Origin: Rhodanobacter sp. PCA2
Lineage (GTDB): Bacteria; Pseudomonadota; Gammaproteobacteria; Xanthomonadales; Rhodanobacteraceae
Direction: 5' to 3'
Length of the DNA stretch: 43,606 nt
Assembly (NCBI RefSeq): GCF_013620825.1
Contig: NZ_NJIC01000052.1
Location: 1-43,606 of the forward strand
The position numbers and the translations under genes are program-made. This document shows, in pieces, positions 18,002 through 25,019 of the stretch (position 1 is its first letter; each line of letters begins with the position of its first letter). Under the pieces are notes generated by a model that worked only from the letters and a program-made list of their open reading frames with translations, was not told the origin of the DNA and did not search any database.

Positions 18002-19645
18002 TCAGCCTGGCAGCAGTTCGTAAGGACGCATCATTTCGTTGTCCTCGTGTTCGAGCAGGTGGCAGTGCCACACGTAGCGACCGGGCTCGCCCTCGAAGCG
18101 CACGGCGATGCGCGTGACCATGCCGGGGTCGGCGCGCACGGTGTCCTTCCATCCCGCCTCGTGCGGCGGCGGCTGTTCCGCGGGGCCGGTGTACTTCAAC
18201 TGCCGGTGCGCATTCCAGGCGAACAGGTCGAACGGACGCCGGTCGAGCACCTGGAAGCGCACCAGGTGCAGGTGGACCGGATGCGCGTCGCCGCTGAGGT
18301 TGATGAAGCTCCAGGTTTCCACCTGGCCCGCATGCGGCCGTTCGGAGATCGGATCGGACCAGCGCTTGCCGTCGAGCAGCATGCGCAGCGCATTGCCGCC
18401 GGCATCGTCCATCTCGCCCAGGGCCAGCACGCGGTCGTGCGCGCCCGAAACATCGAGGCGCGGCACCGGCCGCAGTCGTGCGGGCAACACCGAATCGTCG
18501 CGGCCGCCGCGTTCGCGCACGCGGAATTCCACGATGCCGCCGCCATGCAACTGCAGCTGCGCGCGCTTTCCGGCCAGCGCGGCGAAATCGACCACCACGT
18601 CGGCGCGCTCGGCGGGATAGAGCGTGATGCGTTCGCGCTCGACCGGCGCCGGCAGCAGGCCCTGGTCGCTGCCGATCTGCTGGAACACCAGCCCGTGCGA
18701 AAGCGCCAGCTCGAAGAAGCTGCTGTTCGCCACGTTGAGCAGGCGCAGGCGATAGCGGCGCGGCTCCACGTCGAGATACGGAAACAGCTTGCCGTTGCAC
18801 AGCACGGCATTGCCCTGGCACTGCATCACCCATGGCGCCGCGGGATCGTCGGACACCGGGTAGTACAGCTGCCCGTCGCGGCCGATCAGGCGGTCGCACA
18901 GGAACAGCGGCAGGTCGTGTTCGCCCGTCGGCAGGTCCAGCGCGCGCTCCTGCGCATCGCGCACCAGCCACGCGCCGTACAGGCCGGCGTAGATGTTGAG
19001 GCGGGTGATGCCCATCGCGTGGTCGTGGTACCACAGCGTCGCCGCGTCCTGCCCGTTCGGATAGCGGTTGAGCGCGGAGCGGCCCGGCGCGTACCAGTCT
19101 TCAGGCCAGCCGTCGCTGTCCGCCGGCACGCGCGCGCCGTGCACGTGCGTCGCCGCGCGCACCTCGGGCTTGTCGCGTTCGGCGCCGTGGATGGTGTGGT
19201 CGATCGGCAGGAAATGCCGCGCTGGCAGCGCATTCGTCCATTCCACCAGCACCGGCTGCTCGCGCTCCACCTCGATCGTGGGCCCCGGCGAGCTGCCCGC
19301 GTAACCCCACTGCGGCGTGGGCGGCAGGTCGCGATGCAGACGCGCCGCGAACGCGCGCATCTCCATGCGATAGCACGGCAGCGAATGCCCGGGCCACGCC
19401 GGATGCTCGCGCCGCCCGACGGGATGCGCACGCACCGGCAGCGGCAAGGGATCGACGAACGGCGCCAGCGTGACGGGATTCACCAGCGGCACCTTCGGCG
19501 CGGCGAGCAAGGCCGCCGTGCTGCGCATCGGCATGCCCGGCATCGCATCCGTCGCCATGCCGGGCCGTGCAAGCACATCGGCCAGCACGCCGGCGCCCAG
19601 CAGGCTGCCGGCGGCGCGCAGGAAGTTCCGCCGCGAGGCGCTCAT
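18002..19645 (-). CDS. Multicopper oxidase, Tat-exported, CotA/bilirubin-oxidase-like
   Basis: A 547-residue three-domain multicopper oxidase. A twin-arginine signal SRRNFLRAAG at residues 4-13 indicates folded export to the periplasm. The four copper-binding histidine clusters are intact: THVHG, WYHDHAMG, HPVHLH and WHCHLLEHEDNEMM. The last holds the type 1 site Cys528, His533 and axial Met538. The order and the long N-terminal part match CotA-like enzymes, which couple oxidation of phenols, bilirubin or metal ions to O2 reduction. It is divergent from the ABM monooxygenase gene and the bufferin operon; copper handling would link them (inference). The promoter region contains a 29-bp interrupted dyad (19708-19736). 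No Met-rich CueO-type insert is seen. Confidence 0.93.
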   Translation of the reverse strand: MSASRRNFLRAAGSLLGAGVLADVLARPGMATDAMPGMPMRSTAALLAAPKVPLVNPVTLAPFVDPLPLPVRAHPVGRREHPAWPGHSLPCYRMEMRAFAARLHRDLPPTPQWGYAGSSPGPTIEVEREQPVLVEWTNALPARHFLPIDHTIHGAERDKPEVRAATHVHGARVPADSDGWPEDWYAPGRSALNRYPNGQDAATLWYHDHAMGITRLNIYAGLYGAWLVRDAQERALDLPTGEHDLPLFLCDRLIGRDGQLYYPVSDDPAAPWVMQCQGNAVLCNGKLFPYLDVEPRRYRLRLLNVANSSFFELALSHGLVFQQIGSDQGLLPAPVERERITLYPAERADVVVDFAALAGKRAQLQLHGGGIVEFRVRERGGRDDSVLPARLRPVPRLDVSGAHDRVLALGEMDDAGGNALRMLLDGKRWSDPISERPHAGQVETWSFINLSGDAHPVHLHLVRFQVLDRRPFDLFAWNAHRQLKYTGPAEQPPPHEAGWKDTVRADPGMVTRIAVRFEGEPGRYVWHCHLLEHEDNEMMRPYELLPG

Positions 19646-19707
19646 GCCGCCCGTCCGGCCGTGCGGGCCACGACCATCGATCCACGAGTAAGGAAACGGG
19701 TGCGCCT

Positions 19708-19736
19708 CATCCCACGCACCGTAAACACGTGGAATG
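19708..19736. promoter_or_regulatory. Interrupted dyad operator candidate in the oxidase/monooxygenase divergent region
   Basis: CATCCCACG (19708-19716) and CGTGGAATG (19728-19736) form an inverted repeat with eight of nine positions paired across an 11-bp spacer. Half-site centres are 20 bp apart, about two helical turns. It lies 63 bp upstream of the multicopper oxidase start codon and 30 bp upstream of the ECF-type promoter for the ABM gene. A dimeric regulator site is plausible. Confidence 0.45.
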
Positions 19737-19766
19737 ACGGTCAGATGTCAGCGGCACGGACCAACC

Positions 19767-19797
19767 CGTTACCTCGCCCGCCCCTGTAGCGAACCTT
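19767..19797 (+). promoter_or_regulatory. SigF-type ECF promoter before the ABM monooxygenase gene
   Basis: CGTTACCTCG (19767-19776) and CGAACCTT (19790-19797) are separated by 13 bp, giving GTTACC-N16-CGAACC. The identical pair with identical spacing occurs before bufA (20294-20324). It fits, with one base change, the GTAACC-N16-CGAA consensus I recall for Caulobacter SigF. The start codon is about 57 bp downstream. Confidence 0.65.
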
Positions 19798-19854
19798 TCT
19801 TCGCGAAGCCGGACAGGCACGCCATCCAGACCATCCGAGACGAGGAACGAATCC

Positions 19855-20163
19855 ATGACCAGGACAGCAGGCGTTGTCGTCTTCACTGCCAGGCCCGGCC
19901 AGGGCGAGGAAGCAGCGAAACGAATCGCCGCGGCACTTCCCGCGGTAGAAAAGGAAGCAGGCACGATGCTCTGGCTCGTGCTGCGCTCAAAGGCCGACGC
20001 GGACAAGATTTTCCTCGTGGATCTCTTCGACAGCGACGAAAGCCTGGACGCGCACATGACCGGCCGTGCCGCGACCCAGATCTTCGCGACCGTTCCGGAA
20101 CTGCTGGCAGCGGAGCCCGAGCTTCATCCGAGCACGGTGATTTCGTCGAAGCCGGCGTCGTGA
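19855..20163 (+). CDS. ABM-domain putative quinol monooxygenase
   Basis: A 102-residue single-domain protein of the antibiotic biosynthesis monooxygenase (ABM, YgiN-like) family with a dimeric alpha/beta fold. The family pattern runs GVVVFTARPGQGEEAAKRIAAALP, then EKEAGTMLWLVLRSKADADKIFLVDLFDSDESLDAHMTG. Relatives act on quinols or other small aromatics, or are of unknown function. A GAGGAA ribosome-binding site precedes the ATG. The promoter matches that of the bufferin operon, which starts 237 bp downstream on the same strand. Control by the same ECF sigma factor and a role in metal or oxidative stress are therefore likely (inference). Confidence 0.85.
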   Translation: MTRTAGVVVFTARPGQGEEAAKRIAAALPAVEKEAGTMLWLVLRSKADADKIFLVDLFDSDESLDAHMTGRAATQIFATVPELLAAEPELHPSTVISSKPAS

Positions 20164-20293
20164 ACAAGGCCGCGCCCGAGTCCGTGCAACCTGCGCATCG
20201 ACGAAACGCACGCCGCCGTTCGGCATGAACGTTCCACGATCCAGAAGTCCCATCGAAGCGCCGAGGGCGATGAAAAAAATTTCTGCGCACCGG

Positions 20294-20324
20294 CGTTACC
20301 TCGGCAGCCTCGACAACGAACCTT
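20294..20324 (+). promoter_or_regulatory. SigF-type ECF promoter before the bufferin operon
   Basis: CGTTACCTCG (20294-20303) and CGAACCTT (20317-20324), spaced by 13 bp, repeat exactly the elements found before the ABM gene. The predicted transcript start lies near 20328, leaving a leader of about 70 nt with a good GGAGAG ribosome-binding site (20390-20395) before bufA. It implies autoregulation of the operon by the ECF factor encoded in it. Confidence 0.7.
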
Positions 20325-20400
20325 ACTTGCAGGCGCGCCCCGACGGCCGCCATACCGCCAGCAGCAAACCATGGCTGGCCCAACTTTGAGGAGAGCAAAC

Positions 20401-20733
20401 ATGTCCGATCGACTGATGTCCAAGCTGGTGGTTGGCGCCTTCGCCGTTGCCTTCGGTTCGCTTGCCGCCACGGCCGCGACCGCCCAGGAATTCACGCCGA
20501 TGCAGAAGCAAGTCCAGGCCGCCAACATGGCGAAGGTGAAGTCCGGCAAGGTCGAGCCGTGCTTCGGCGTCGCACTGAAGGGCCAGAACGACTGCTATGC
20601 CGGCGCCGGCACGTCCTGCGCAGGCACCAGCACCGCCGACTACCAGGGCAATGCGTTCAAGCTGGTGGCGACCGGCACCTGCACCGCCATCAAGACGCCG
20701 AACGGGATGGGCAGCCTCAAGCCCAAGGTCTGA
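20401..20733 (+). CDS. bufA: Bufferin precursor, DUF2282 (BufA-type)
   Basis: A 110-residue secreted precursor. A Sec signal peptide runs to about residue 28 (AATATA-type end, ATA|QEF). The mature part carries exactly four cysteines, Cys54, Cys65, Cys73 and Cys94, in the DUF2282 pattern C-F-G-V-A, N-D-C, S-C-A-G-T and G-T-C-T. In the bufferin family, cysteines of such precursors are converted by the MNIO enzyme BufB with BufC to thiooxazole-type rings that bind copper, and the product buffers metal in the periplasm. Here the genes for BufB and BufC follow directly. Modification in this organism is inferred. Start choice is firm: GGAGAG lies 5 bp upstream of the ATG. Family members may be numbered BufA1 or BufA2; I use the generic symbol. 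Confidence 0.88.
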   Translation: MSDRLMSKLVVGAFAVAFGSLAATAATAQEFTPMQKQVQAANMAKVKSGKVEPCFGVALKGQNDCYAGAGTSCAGTSTADYQGNAFKLVATGTCTAIKTPNGMGSLKPKV

Positions 20734-20802
20734 CGACCCGCCTGGCCGGACTTCCGCAGCCCGGCCAGCGCCCTCTCACATGTATCGCCCGAGACGAACG
20801 CC

Positions 20803-21762
20803 ATGCCCGGTTCGACCCTCAAGCCGTCTCACATGCGTATGCCGAAACGCGCCGGCGTTGGCCTGAAGGCCGAGCATTACCGGACGATCATCGAGACTTC
20901 GCCCGACGTGGGTTTCTTCGAGGTGCACGCCGAGAACTACATGGGAGCGGGCGGCCCGCCTCACCGTTACCTGTCCGCGATCCGCGACCGCTATCCGCTG
21001 TCGCTGCACGGCGTCGGTCTGTCGATCGGCGCGGATCGTCCTCTGGACAAGGATCATCTTTCGCGCCTGAGGCGATTGATCGATCGCTATGAACCGGCGC
21101 TTTTCTCGGAGCACCTCGCCTGGTCCAGCCACGACGCCGGCTTTCTCAACGATCTGCTTCCCCTGCCCTATACGAACGCGATGCTCGAACGCGTGGCGGA
21201 GCACATCGACCAGGTGCAGGCGTCGATCGGTCGCCAGATGCTGCTCGAAAACCCTTCGACCTATCTTTCCTTTGCCGAGAGCACCTGGTCCGAACCCGAA
21301 TTCATTGCCGAGATCGTCAGGCGCACGGGTTGCGGCCTGTTGCTGGACGTGAACAACGTGCATGTCGCCTGCACCAACCAGTGCTGGAACCCGGTTGCCT
21401 ATCTCGACGCCTGTCCGCTTTCCGACGTGCAGCAGATTCACCTGGCCGGTTTTGCGACCGATGCCGATGAAAAACATCGCACCCTGCTGATCGATGCGCA
21501 CGATCGTCCGGTCGCGGAAATGGTGTGGGCCTTGTACGCACATGTGATCGAACGCACCGGTCCGCTGCCGACCTTGATCGAATGGGATGCGAACGTGCCT
21601 TCCTGGCCCACGCTGAAGGCGGAAGCCGAGCACGCCCAGATCGTCATGGCCGACATCGACGGCGCGCGACGGCGAGCTCCCTCCTTCGCCGGCAGCACCG
21701 GCAACCATCGCAGCCATGGCGCCGCCCCCGCTCAATCTCGTTCTGGCGGAGGCTGCCCATGA
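20803..21762 (+). CDS. bufB: MNIO-family bufferin maturase, DUF692 (BufB)
   Basis: A 319-residue multinuclear non-haem iron oxidase (MNIO, DUF692) with a TIM-barrel fold. Family motifs are all present: GVGLKAEHY (18-26), [11 protein letters not shown] (38-48), [11 protein letters not shown] (67-76), SEHLAWSSH (102-110), LLENPSTYL (147-155), LLDVNNVHV (180-188), QIHLAGF (211-217), DAHDRPV (231-237) and LIEWDANVP (258-266). Likely iron ligands are among His69, Glu149, Asp182, His213, Asp231, His233 and Glu260. It would modify cysteines of the upstream DUF2282 peptide. A low-complexity tail of about 35 residues (after [11 protein letters not shown]) runs into the overlap with bufC (ATGA, 21759-21762). 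The ribosome-binding site before ATG 20803 is weak; ATG 20833 is an alternative start. Confidence 0.92.
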   Translation: MPGSTLKPSHMRMPKRAGVGLKAEHYRTIIETSPDVGFFEVHAENYMGAGGPPHRYLSAIRDRYPLSLHGVGLSIGADRPLDKDHLSRLRRLIDRYEPALFSEHLAWSSHDAGFLNDLLPLPYTNAMLERVAEHIDQVQASIGRQMLLENPSTYLSFAESTWSEPEFIAEIVRRTGCGLLLDVNNVHVACTNQCWNPVAYLDACPLSDVQQIHLAGFATDADEKHRTLLIDAHDRPVAEMVWALYAHVIERTGPLPTLIEWDANVPSWPTLKAEAEHAQIVMADIDGARRRAPSFAGSTGNHRSHGAAPAQSRSGGGCP

Positions 21763-22610
21763 TCGACACGGCTCGCGGCTCCACCCGCAATCTTCCATAC
21801 CCCGCACGGAGGGTCCGCGCTGCCAGCCTTGCCGAGCAGCAGGCGGCCTTCGCCATTGCGCTCCTTGATGCGCAGCAGCCGCTCCCCACCGGCCTGCAGG
21901 GTCCCGACGGGCAGCCGAGCGCCAGGCGCTTTGCCGTTTATCGCAACAACGTCGTCGTCGGCCTGGTCGAAACCCTGAAAGCCGCGTATCCGGTGATTCT
22001 TCGCCTCGTCGGCGAGGAGTTCTTCGTTGCCATGGCACGTGCGTACGTGAGGGTGGAACCGCCGGCCTCGCCGATCATGCTCGATTACGGAGCCGGCTTC
22101 CCCCGGTTCATCGGGCAGTTCGAGCCGGCCGCCGCCCTGCCCTACCTGCAGGACGTAGCCCGGCTTGAACGCGGATGGGTGGAGGCTTATCACGCCGCCG
22201 ATGCCTTGCCGCTGCCGCTGTCCGCGTTCGGCCGAATACCGCCGGAAGATATCCCGCGCCTGCGGCTCGTGCTGCATCCGTCGGCCCGCATCGCAAGGTC
22301 CGTTTTCCCGATCGTCGAAATCTGGCAGGCGAACGTCGACGGCAACGGCAGCCTGTCCATCGACCTCGACGACGGTGGCGACGCGCTCGTCGCCCGTCCC
22401 GACATGGAGGTGGAAGTTCGACGCCTGCCGGAAGGCGCCGCCGCTTTCATCGAGGCATTGCGGGCGGGAGCGTCCATCGTGGATGCCGCCGCCGAAGGCC
22501 ACTCGGCCAGTTCGCGTTTCGATCTTGCCGGCACGCTGCGCGGCGTGGTCGAGGCCGGAATCGTCGTCGGCCACGACTCAGCACCCACCGGATCGTTGGA
22601 GGAAGCATGA
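21759..22610 (+). CDS. bufC: MNIO partner protein, DUF2063 (BufC)
   Basis: A 283-residue DUF2063 protein. The N-terminal helical domain has the family hallmarks [47 protein letters not shown], and [10 protein letters not shown]...[14 protein letters not shown]. The C-terminal part is predicted to recognise the precursor peptide and deliver it to the DUF692 enzyme, as in other MNIO systems. Its ATG overlaps the bufB stop codon and its own stop codon overlaps the next ATG (22607-22610), so three genes are translationally linked. No cofactor motif is seen, which agrees with a binding or adaptor role. Confidence in family is high; peptide specificity is inferred from the neighbourhood. Confidence 0.9.
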   Translation: MIDTARGSTRNLPYPARRVRAASLAEQQAAFAIALLDAQQPLPTGLQGPDGQPSARRFAVYRNNVVVGLVETLKAAYPVILRLVGEEFFVAMARAYVRVEPPASPIMLDYGAGFPRFIGQFEPAAALPYLQDVARLERGWVEAYHAADALPLPLSAFGRIPPEDIPRLRLVLHPSARIARSVFPIVEIWQANVDGNGSLSIDLDDGGDALVARPDMEVEVRRLPEGAAAFIEALRAGASIVDAAAEGHSASSRFDLAGTLRGVVEAGIVVGHDSAPTGSLEEA

Positions 22611-23119
22611 GCCCCAGGCTGGTTTCGTTAGGCGGTGCGGCCGCCGCGGTCCGTCATGCGCTGTCCCGGATGGAAACGCTGGCGCGCTGGATCGCGCCGC
22701 CGGTGCTGCGCGTGGCGCTGGCGCTGCCTTTCCTGCGCTCCGGCCTCACGCGCTGGGACGGCTTCCTGTCGCTTTCGCCCGCCACGCTTTTCCTGTTCGA
22801 GAACCAGTTCAAGCTGCATGTCTTCGGCGGCGAATATGCGCTCGCCGCGCCCGACCAGTTGGCCTGGTTGACGGCATGTGCCGAGATTGCGCTTCCGGCG
22901 TTGCTGTTGGCCGGGTTCGCCACGCGCATTGCCGCGTTCGGCCTCTTGCTGATGACCGCGGTGATCCAGCTGGTGTTTCCGGACGGCTGGGCGAATTTCC
23001 ACCTGTACTGGGCGGCCATGGCCATGGGCATCATCGCCGTCGGACCGGGGGCGATCTCCATCGACCACTGGATCGCCAAGGGCACCGTTCGGCCTGGTTC
23101 GCCGAGAGCACAGCGATGA
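22607..23119 (+). CDS. DoxX-like membrane protein of the bufferin operon
   Basis: A 170-residue integral membrane protein with about four hydrophobic helices. These include LRVALALPFLRSGLTRWDGF, LAWLTACAEIALPALLLAGFATRIAAFGLLLMTAVIQLV, and YWAAMAMGIIAVGPGAISIDHW. The FLRSGLTRWDGF and ATRIAAFGLLLMTAVIQ segments are typical of DoxX/DoxD-family proteins. The last conserved gene of bufferin operons before the sigma factor usually encodes such a protein. Its role (quinone or thiol redox, or membrane assistance of the peptide) is not established. The ATG overlaps the bufC stop codon. The sigma factor gene starts 33-72 bp downstream on the same strand. Confidence 0.88.
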   Translation: MSPRLVSLGGAAAAVRHALSRMETLARWIAPPVLRVALALPFLRSGLTRWDGFLSLSPATLFLFENQFKLHVFGGEYALAAPDQLAWLTACAEIALPALLLAGFATRIAAFGLLLMTAVIQLVFPDGWANFHLYWAAMAMGIIAVGPGAISIDHWIAKGTVRPGSPRAQR

Positions 23120-23191
23120 TCTCCCCCTGCTCCTCCGCAAGGCCGCAGGACCATGGCCCGCTCGCTTCTTCTGCTTCCGGAAGCCGGCACG

Positions 23192-23836
23192 ATGCAGGAT
23201 GACGCGCGCCTCACCCTGGTGACCTCGGATGGCGAGGCCATCCGCGGGAAAGCGAAAGCCGCCTCCCGGGAACCGGAGGTCGGCGTATCGCGCGATCTCG
23301 ACTGGTCGATCCTCATGGCGCACGCCCAGGAGGGCAATTCGACCGCCTACCTGCGCCTGCTCCGGGAAATCACGCCCTACCTTCGATCGCTGGTCAGGCG
23401 GTGGATCAAGGATGCATGGGACATCGAAGACGCCGTGCAGGACATTCTGCTGACGCTGCATTCGATCCGGCATACCTACGATCCCTCGCGGCCATTCGGG
23501 CCCTGGCTGGTCGGCATCGCCAATCGCCGGGCCATCGACAAGCTGCGTCGCCGCGGCAGGCAGGCGCTGCGCGAAACCCCGCTCACCGCCGAGCACGAGG
23601 CAACCATCGCGGCAGCCGGCAACAGCGACGATGCGCTGGAAAAGCAGCACCTGGAAAAGGTCATCAATGACCTTCCGCCGATCCAGCGGACGGCGGTCGA
23701 TCTCCTCAAGCTGAAGGAAATGTCGTTGAAGGAAGCCTCCGACGCTACCGGGCTTTCCGTGGCGTCGCTCAAGATGGCGACCCACCGGGCGCTTCGGAAC
23801 TTGCGCAACCTGCTCTCCGACCGGAGGGACTCGTGA
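23192..23836 (+). CDS. sigF: ECF RNA polymerase sigma factor, SigF type
   Basis: An extracytoplasmic-function sigma factor of 214 residues (227 if ATG 23153 is used; 23192 has GGAAG at better spacing). Region 2 runs AYLRLLREITPYLRSLVRRWIKDAWDIEDAVQDILL... with the DxEDxVQD core-binding element, then FGPWLVGIANRRAIDKLRRRGR. Region 4 follows with LPPIQRTAVDLLKLKEMSLKEASDATGLSVASLKMATHRALRNL. Order and partner (NrsF gene next, overlapping) match the Caulobacter sigF-nrsF pair that controls metal-responsive bufferin genes. It likely recognises the CGTTACC-N16-CGAACC promoters at 19767 and 20294. The gene symbol is by analogy. Confidence 0.87.
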   Translation: MQDDARLTLVTSDGEAIRGKAKAASREPEVGVSRDLDWSILMAHAQEGNSTAYLRLLREITPYLRSLVRRWIKDAWDIEDAVQDILLTLHSIRHTYDPSRPFGPWLVGIANRRAIDKLRRRGRQALRETPLTAEHEATIAAAGNSDDALEKQHLEKVINDLPPIQRTAVDLLKLKEMSLKEASDATGLSVASLKMATHRALRNLRNLLSDRRDS

Positions 23837-24492
23837 TGGACACTTCCGATCTGCTCCTCTCCCTCGCCACCAACGTCCCGCCCGTGAAACGCTTGCGGCC
23901 GCCGATGTTGCGCGCGCTGGGGTGGCTGCTGCTTGCCGCCGCGATCATGGGCCTCATGACGCTCAGCCATGGCGTGCGCCCGCAATTCGCCGAACACATG
24001 CGGGACCCCGTGTTCGCCATCAACATGGTCTCGTCGCTGCTGACCGGCATCCTCGCGACCGTCGCCACCTTCTTCGTCAGCCTGCCGGACCGGTCGCGCC
24101 GATGGCTGCTCCTGCCCGCGCCGCCGCTGATCGCCTGGCTGTCGACCATCGGCTATCAGTGCTTCGCCGGCTGGGTGCCGGTACCGCCGGGCGCCATCAC
24201 GGTGGAAGGGGCTTCGAGCTGCCTCGCCACGCTCGTGCTGACCAGCCTGCCGCTGTCCCTGTTGATGCTGGTGATGCTGCGCTACACGGCGACGCTCCGG
24301 CCCACGTCGATCGTCCTAATGGGGAGCCTCGCGGTTTCGGCGATCACGGCAACCGCCCTTTCCATGTTCCATCCGCTCGATGCCACCGCGATGATCCTCG
24401 GATGGAACCTGGGCACCGCCGTCCTGTTTCTCGGCATCGCCGCGATCTTCGGCCGGAGGCTGTCGAACACGGCACGCGCGAAGGAACGCTAG
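23836..24492 (+). CDS. nrsF: NrsF-like membrane anti-sigma factor (DUF1109)
   Basis: A 218-residue protein with six predicted transmembrane helices after a short cytoplasmic N-terminus (MDTSDLLLSLATNVPPVKRLRPP). This is the topology and opening of DUF1109/NrsF anti-sigma factors that hold an ECF factor at the membrane. Two cysteines, Cys109 (GYQCFAGW) and Cys129 (ASSCLATL), lie near membrane-outer loops. In Caulobacter NrsF two conserved cysteines are needed for release of SigF under metal stress, so these are candidate sensors. ATG 23836 overlaps the sigma factor stop codon (TGATG); GTG 23833 is also in frame. GGAGGG precedes it. The operon probably ends here, though no strong terminator is seen. 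Confidence 0.87.
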   Translation: MDTSDLLLSLATNVPPVKRLRPPMLRALGWLLLAAAIMGLMTLSHGVRPQFAEHMRDPVFAINMVSSLLTGILATVATFFVSLPDRSRRWLLLPAPPLIAWLSTIGYQCFAGWVPVPPGAITVEGASSCLATLVLTSLPLSLLMLVMLRYTATLRPTSIVLMGSLAVSAITATALSMFHPLDATAMILGWNLGTAVLFLGIAAIFGRRLSNTARAKER

Positions 24493-24760
24493 TTGCAAAC
24501 CCGGGCCGCCGTGCCGGGGATCGCAACCACTCCACCCGGTCATGCACGGCGCTCATCGACCCGCGCCAGCTCCCGCTGACAGGCCCGGGCGCGCCACGCG
24601 ATGCATTAGCCACACATTCTTCGGCACCCCACATGCAGCTATCGGCGACGCGCGCGCCAAGGCTGATTGGCGACTGACGCGCGGCAGGGTTGCCATCCCG
24701 AAGGGGATGCCCTGCAACATGTCGACTGGAGGGCGACCAGGGGTTTCCCTGGAGCCAAGA
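24493..24760. other. Intergenic region without a recognised gene
   Basis: This lies between the end of the anti-sigma gene and tRNA-Arg. I see no convincing coding frame. It contains a 6-bp hairpin CCAGGG-GTTT-CCCTGG (24737-24752) just beyond the tRNA 3' end and an imperfect one near 24690-24718. Either could end the tRNA transcript. Confidence 0.5.
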
Positions 24761-24837
24761 TGGCGCGCCCGGAGGGATTCGAACCCCCGACCAATGGCTT
24801 CGGAAGCCACTACTCTATCCGGCTGAGCTACGGGCGC
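24761..24837 (-). tRNA. tRNA-Arg(CCG)
   Basis: The minus strand folds into a complete cloverleaf of 77 nt. The acceptor stem GCGCCCG pairs with CGGGCGC, the D arm is GCTC...GAGT, the anticodon stem-loop is GTGGC-TTCCGAA-GCCAT with anticodon CCG, and the T arm is GGGGG-TTCGAAT-CCCTC. The discriminator is G and CCA is encoded. It decodes CGG, frequent in high-GC genomes. A -10-like TATACT is found on the minus strand at 24887-24892. Confidence 0.97.
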
Positions 24838-24886
24838 GTGGTGGTGCAGCACCGCGCGGGACCGTTGCGGTCCGCGGCGGACGGGC

Positions 24887-24892
24887 AGTATA
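24887..24892 (-). promoter_or_regulatory. Probable -10 element for tRNA-Arg
   Basis: TATACT on the minus strand, 50 bp upstream of the mature tRNA 5' end, stands out in a GC-rich gap. No good -35 element is seen, so this is tentative. Confidence 0.35.
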
Positions 24893-24969
24893 GCGGAGAT
24901 GGCGGGGATCGCCCATGCGGGCGGGACTGCCGGGTTGCAGTGGTTTCGCGAGGCGTCCCCTCACCCCGG

Positions 24970-24992
24970 CCCTCTCCCCGGAGGGGAGAGGG
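24970..24992. repeat. REP-like palindrome CCCTCTCCCC/GGGGAGAGGG
   Basis: A perfect 10-bp inverted repeat with a 3-nt loop in the gap downstream of the first M61 peptidase gene (-). It is preceded by CCCCTCACCCCGG. This arrangement is a common intergenic repeat in Xanthomonadales and related genomes. It could terminate transcription of the peptidase gene. Related palindromes occur at 8966-8992 and 34587-34610. Confidence 0.6.
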
Positions 24993-25019
24993 AGCGGCTT
25001 CAGGCGAGGGGGGTTGCGG

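Noticed and set aside
20941..20990. Third SigF-type promoter inside bufB (GTTACC at about 20967)
   Set aside because: No CGAA element at the required 16-bp spacing; the match is within coding sequence and fortuitous.
24761..24837. tRNA-Arg gene as an integration site of a mobile element
   Set aside because: No integrase gene, no repeat of the tRNA 3' end and no change in composition nearby.
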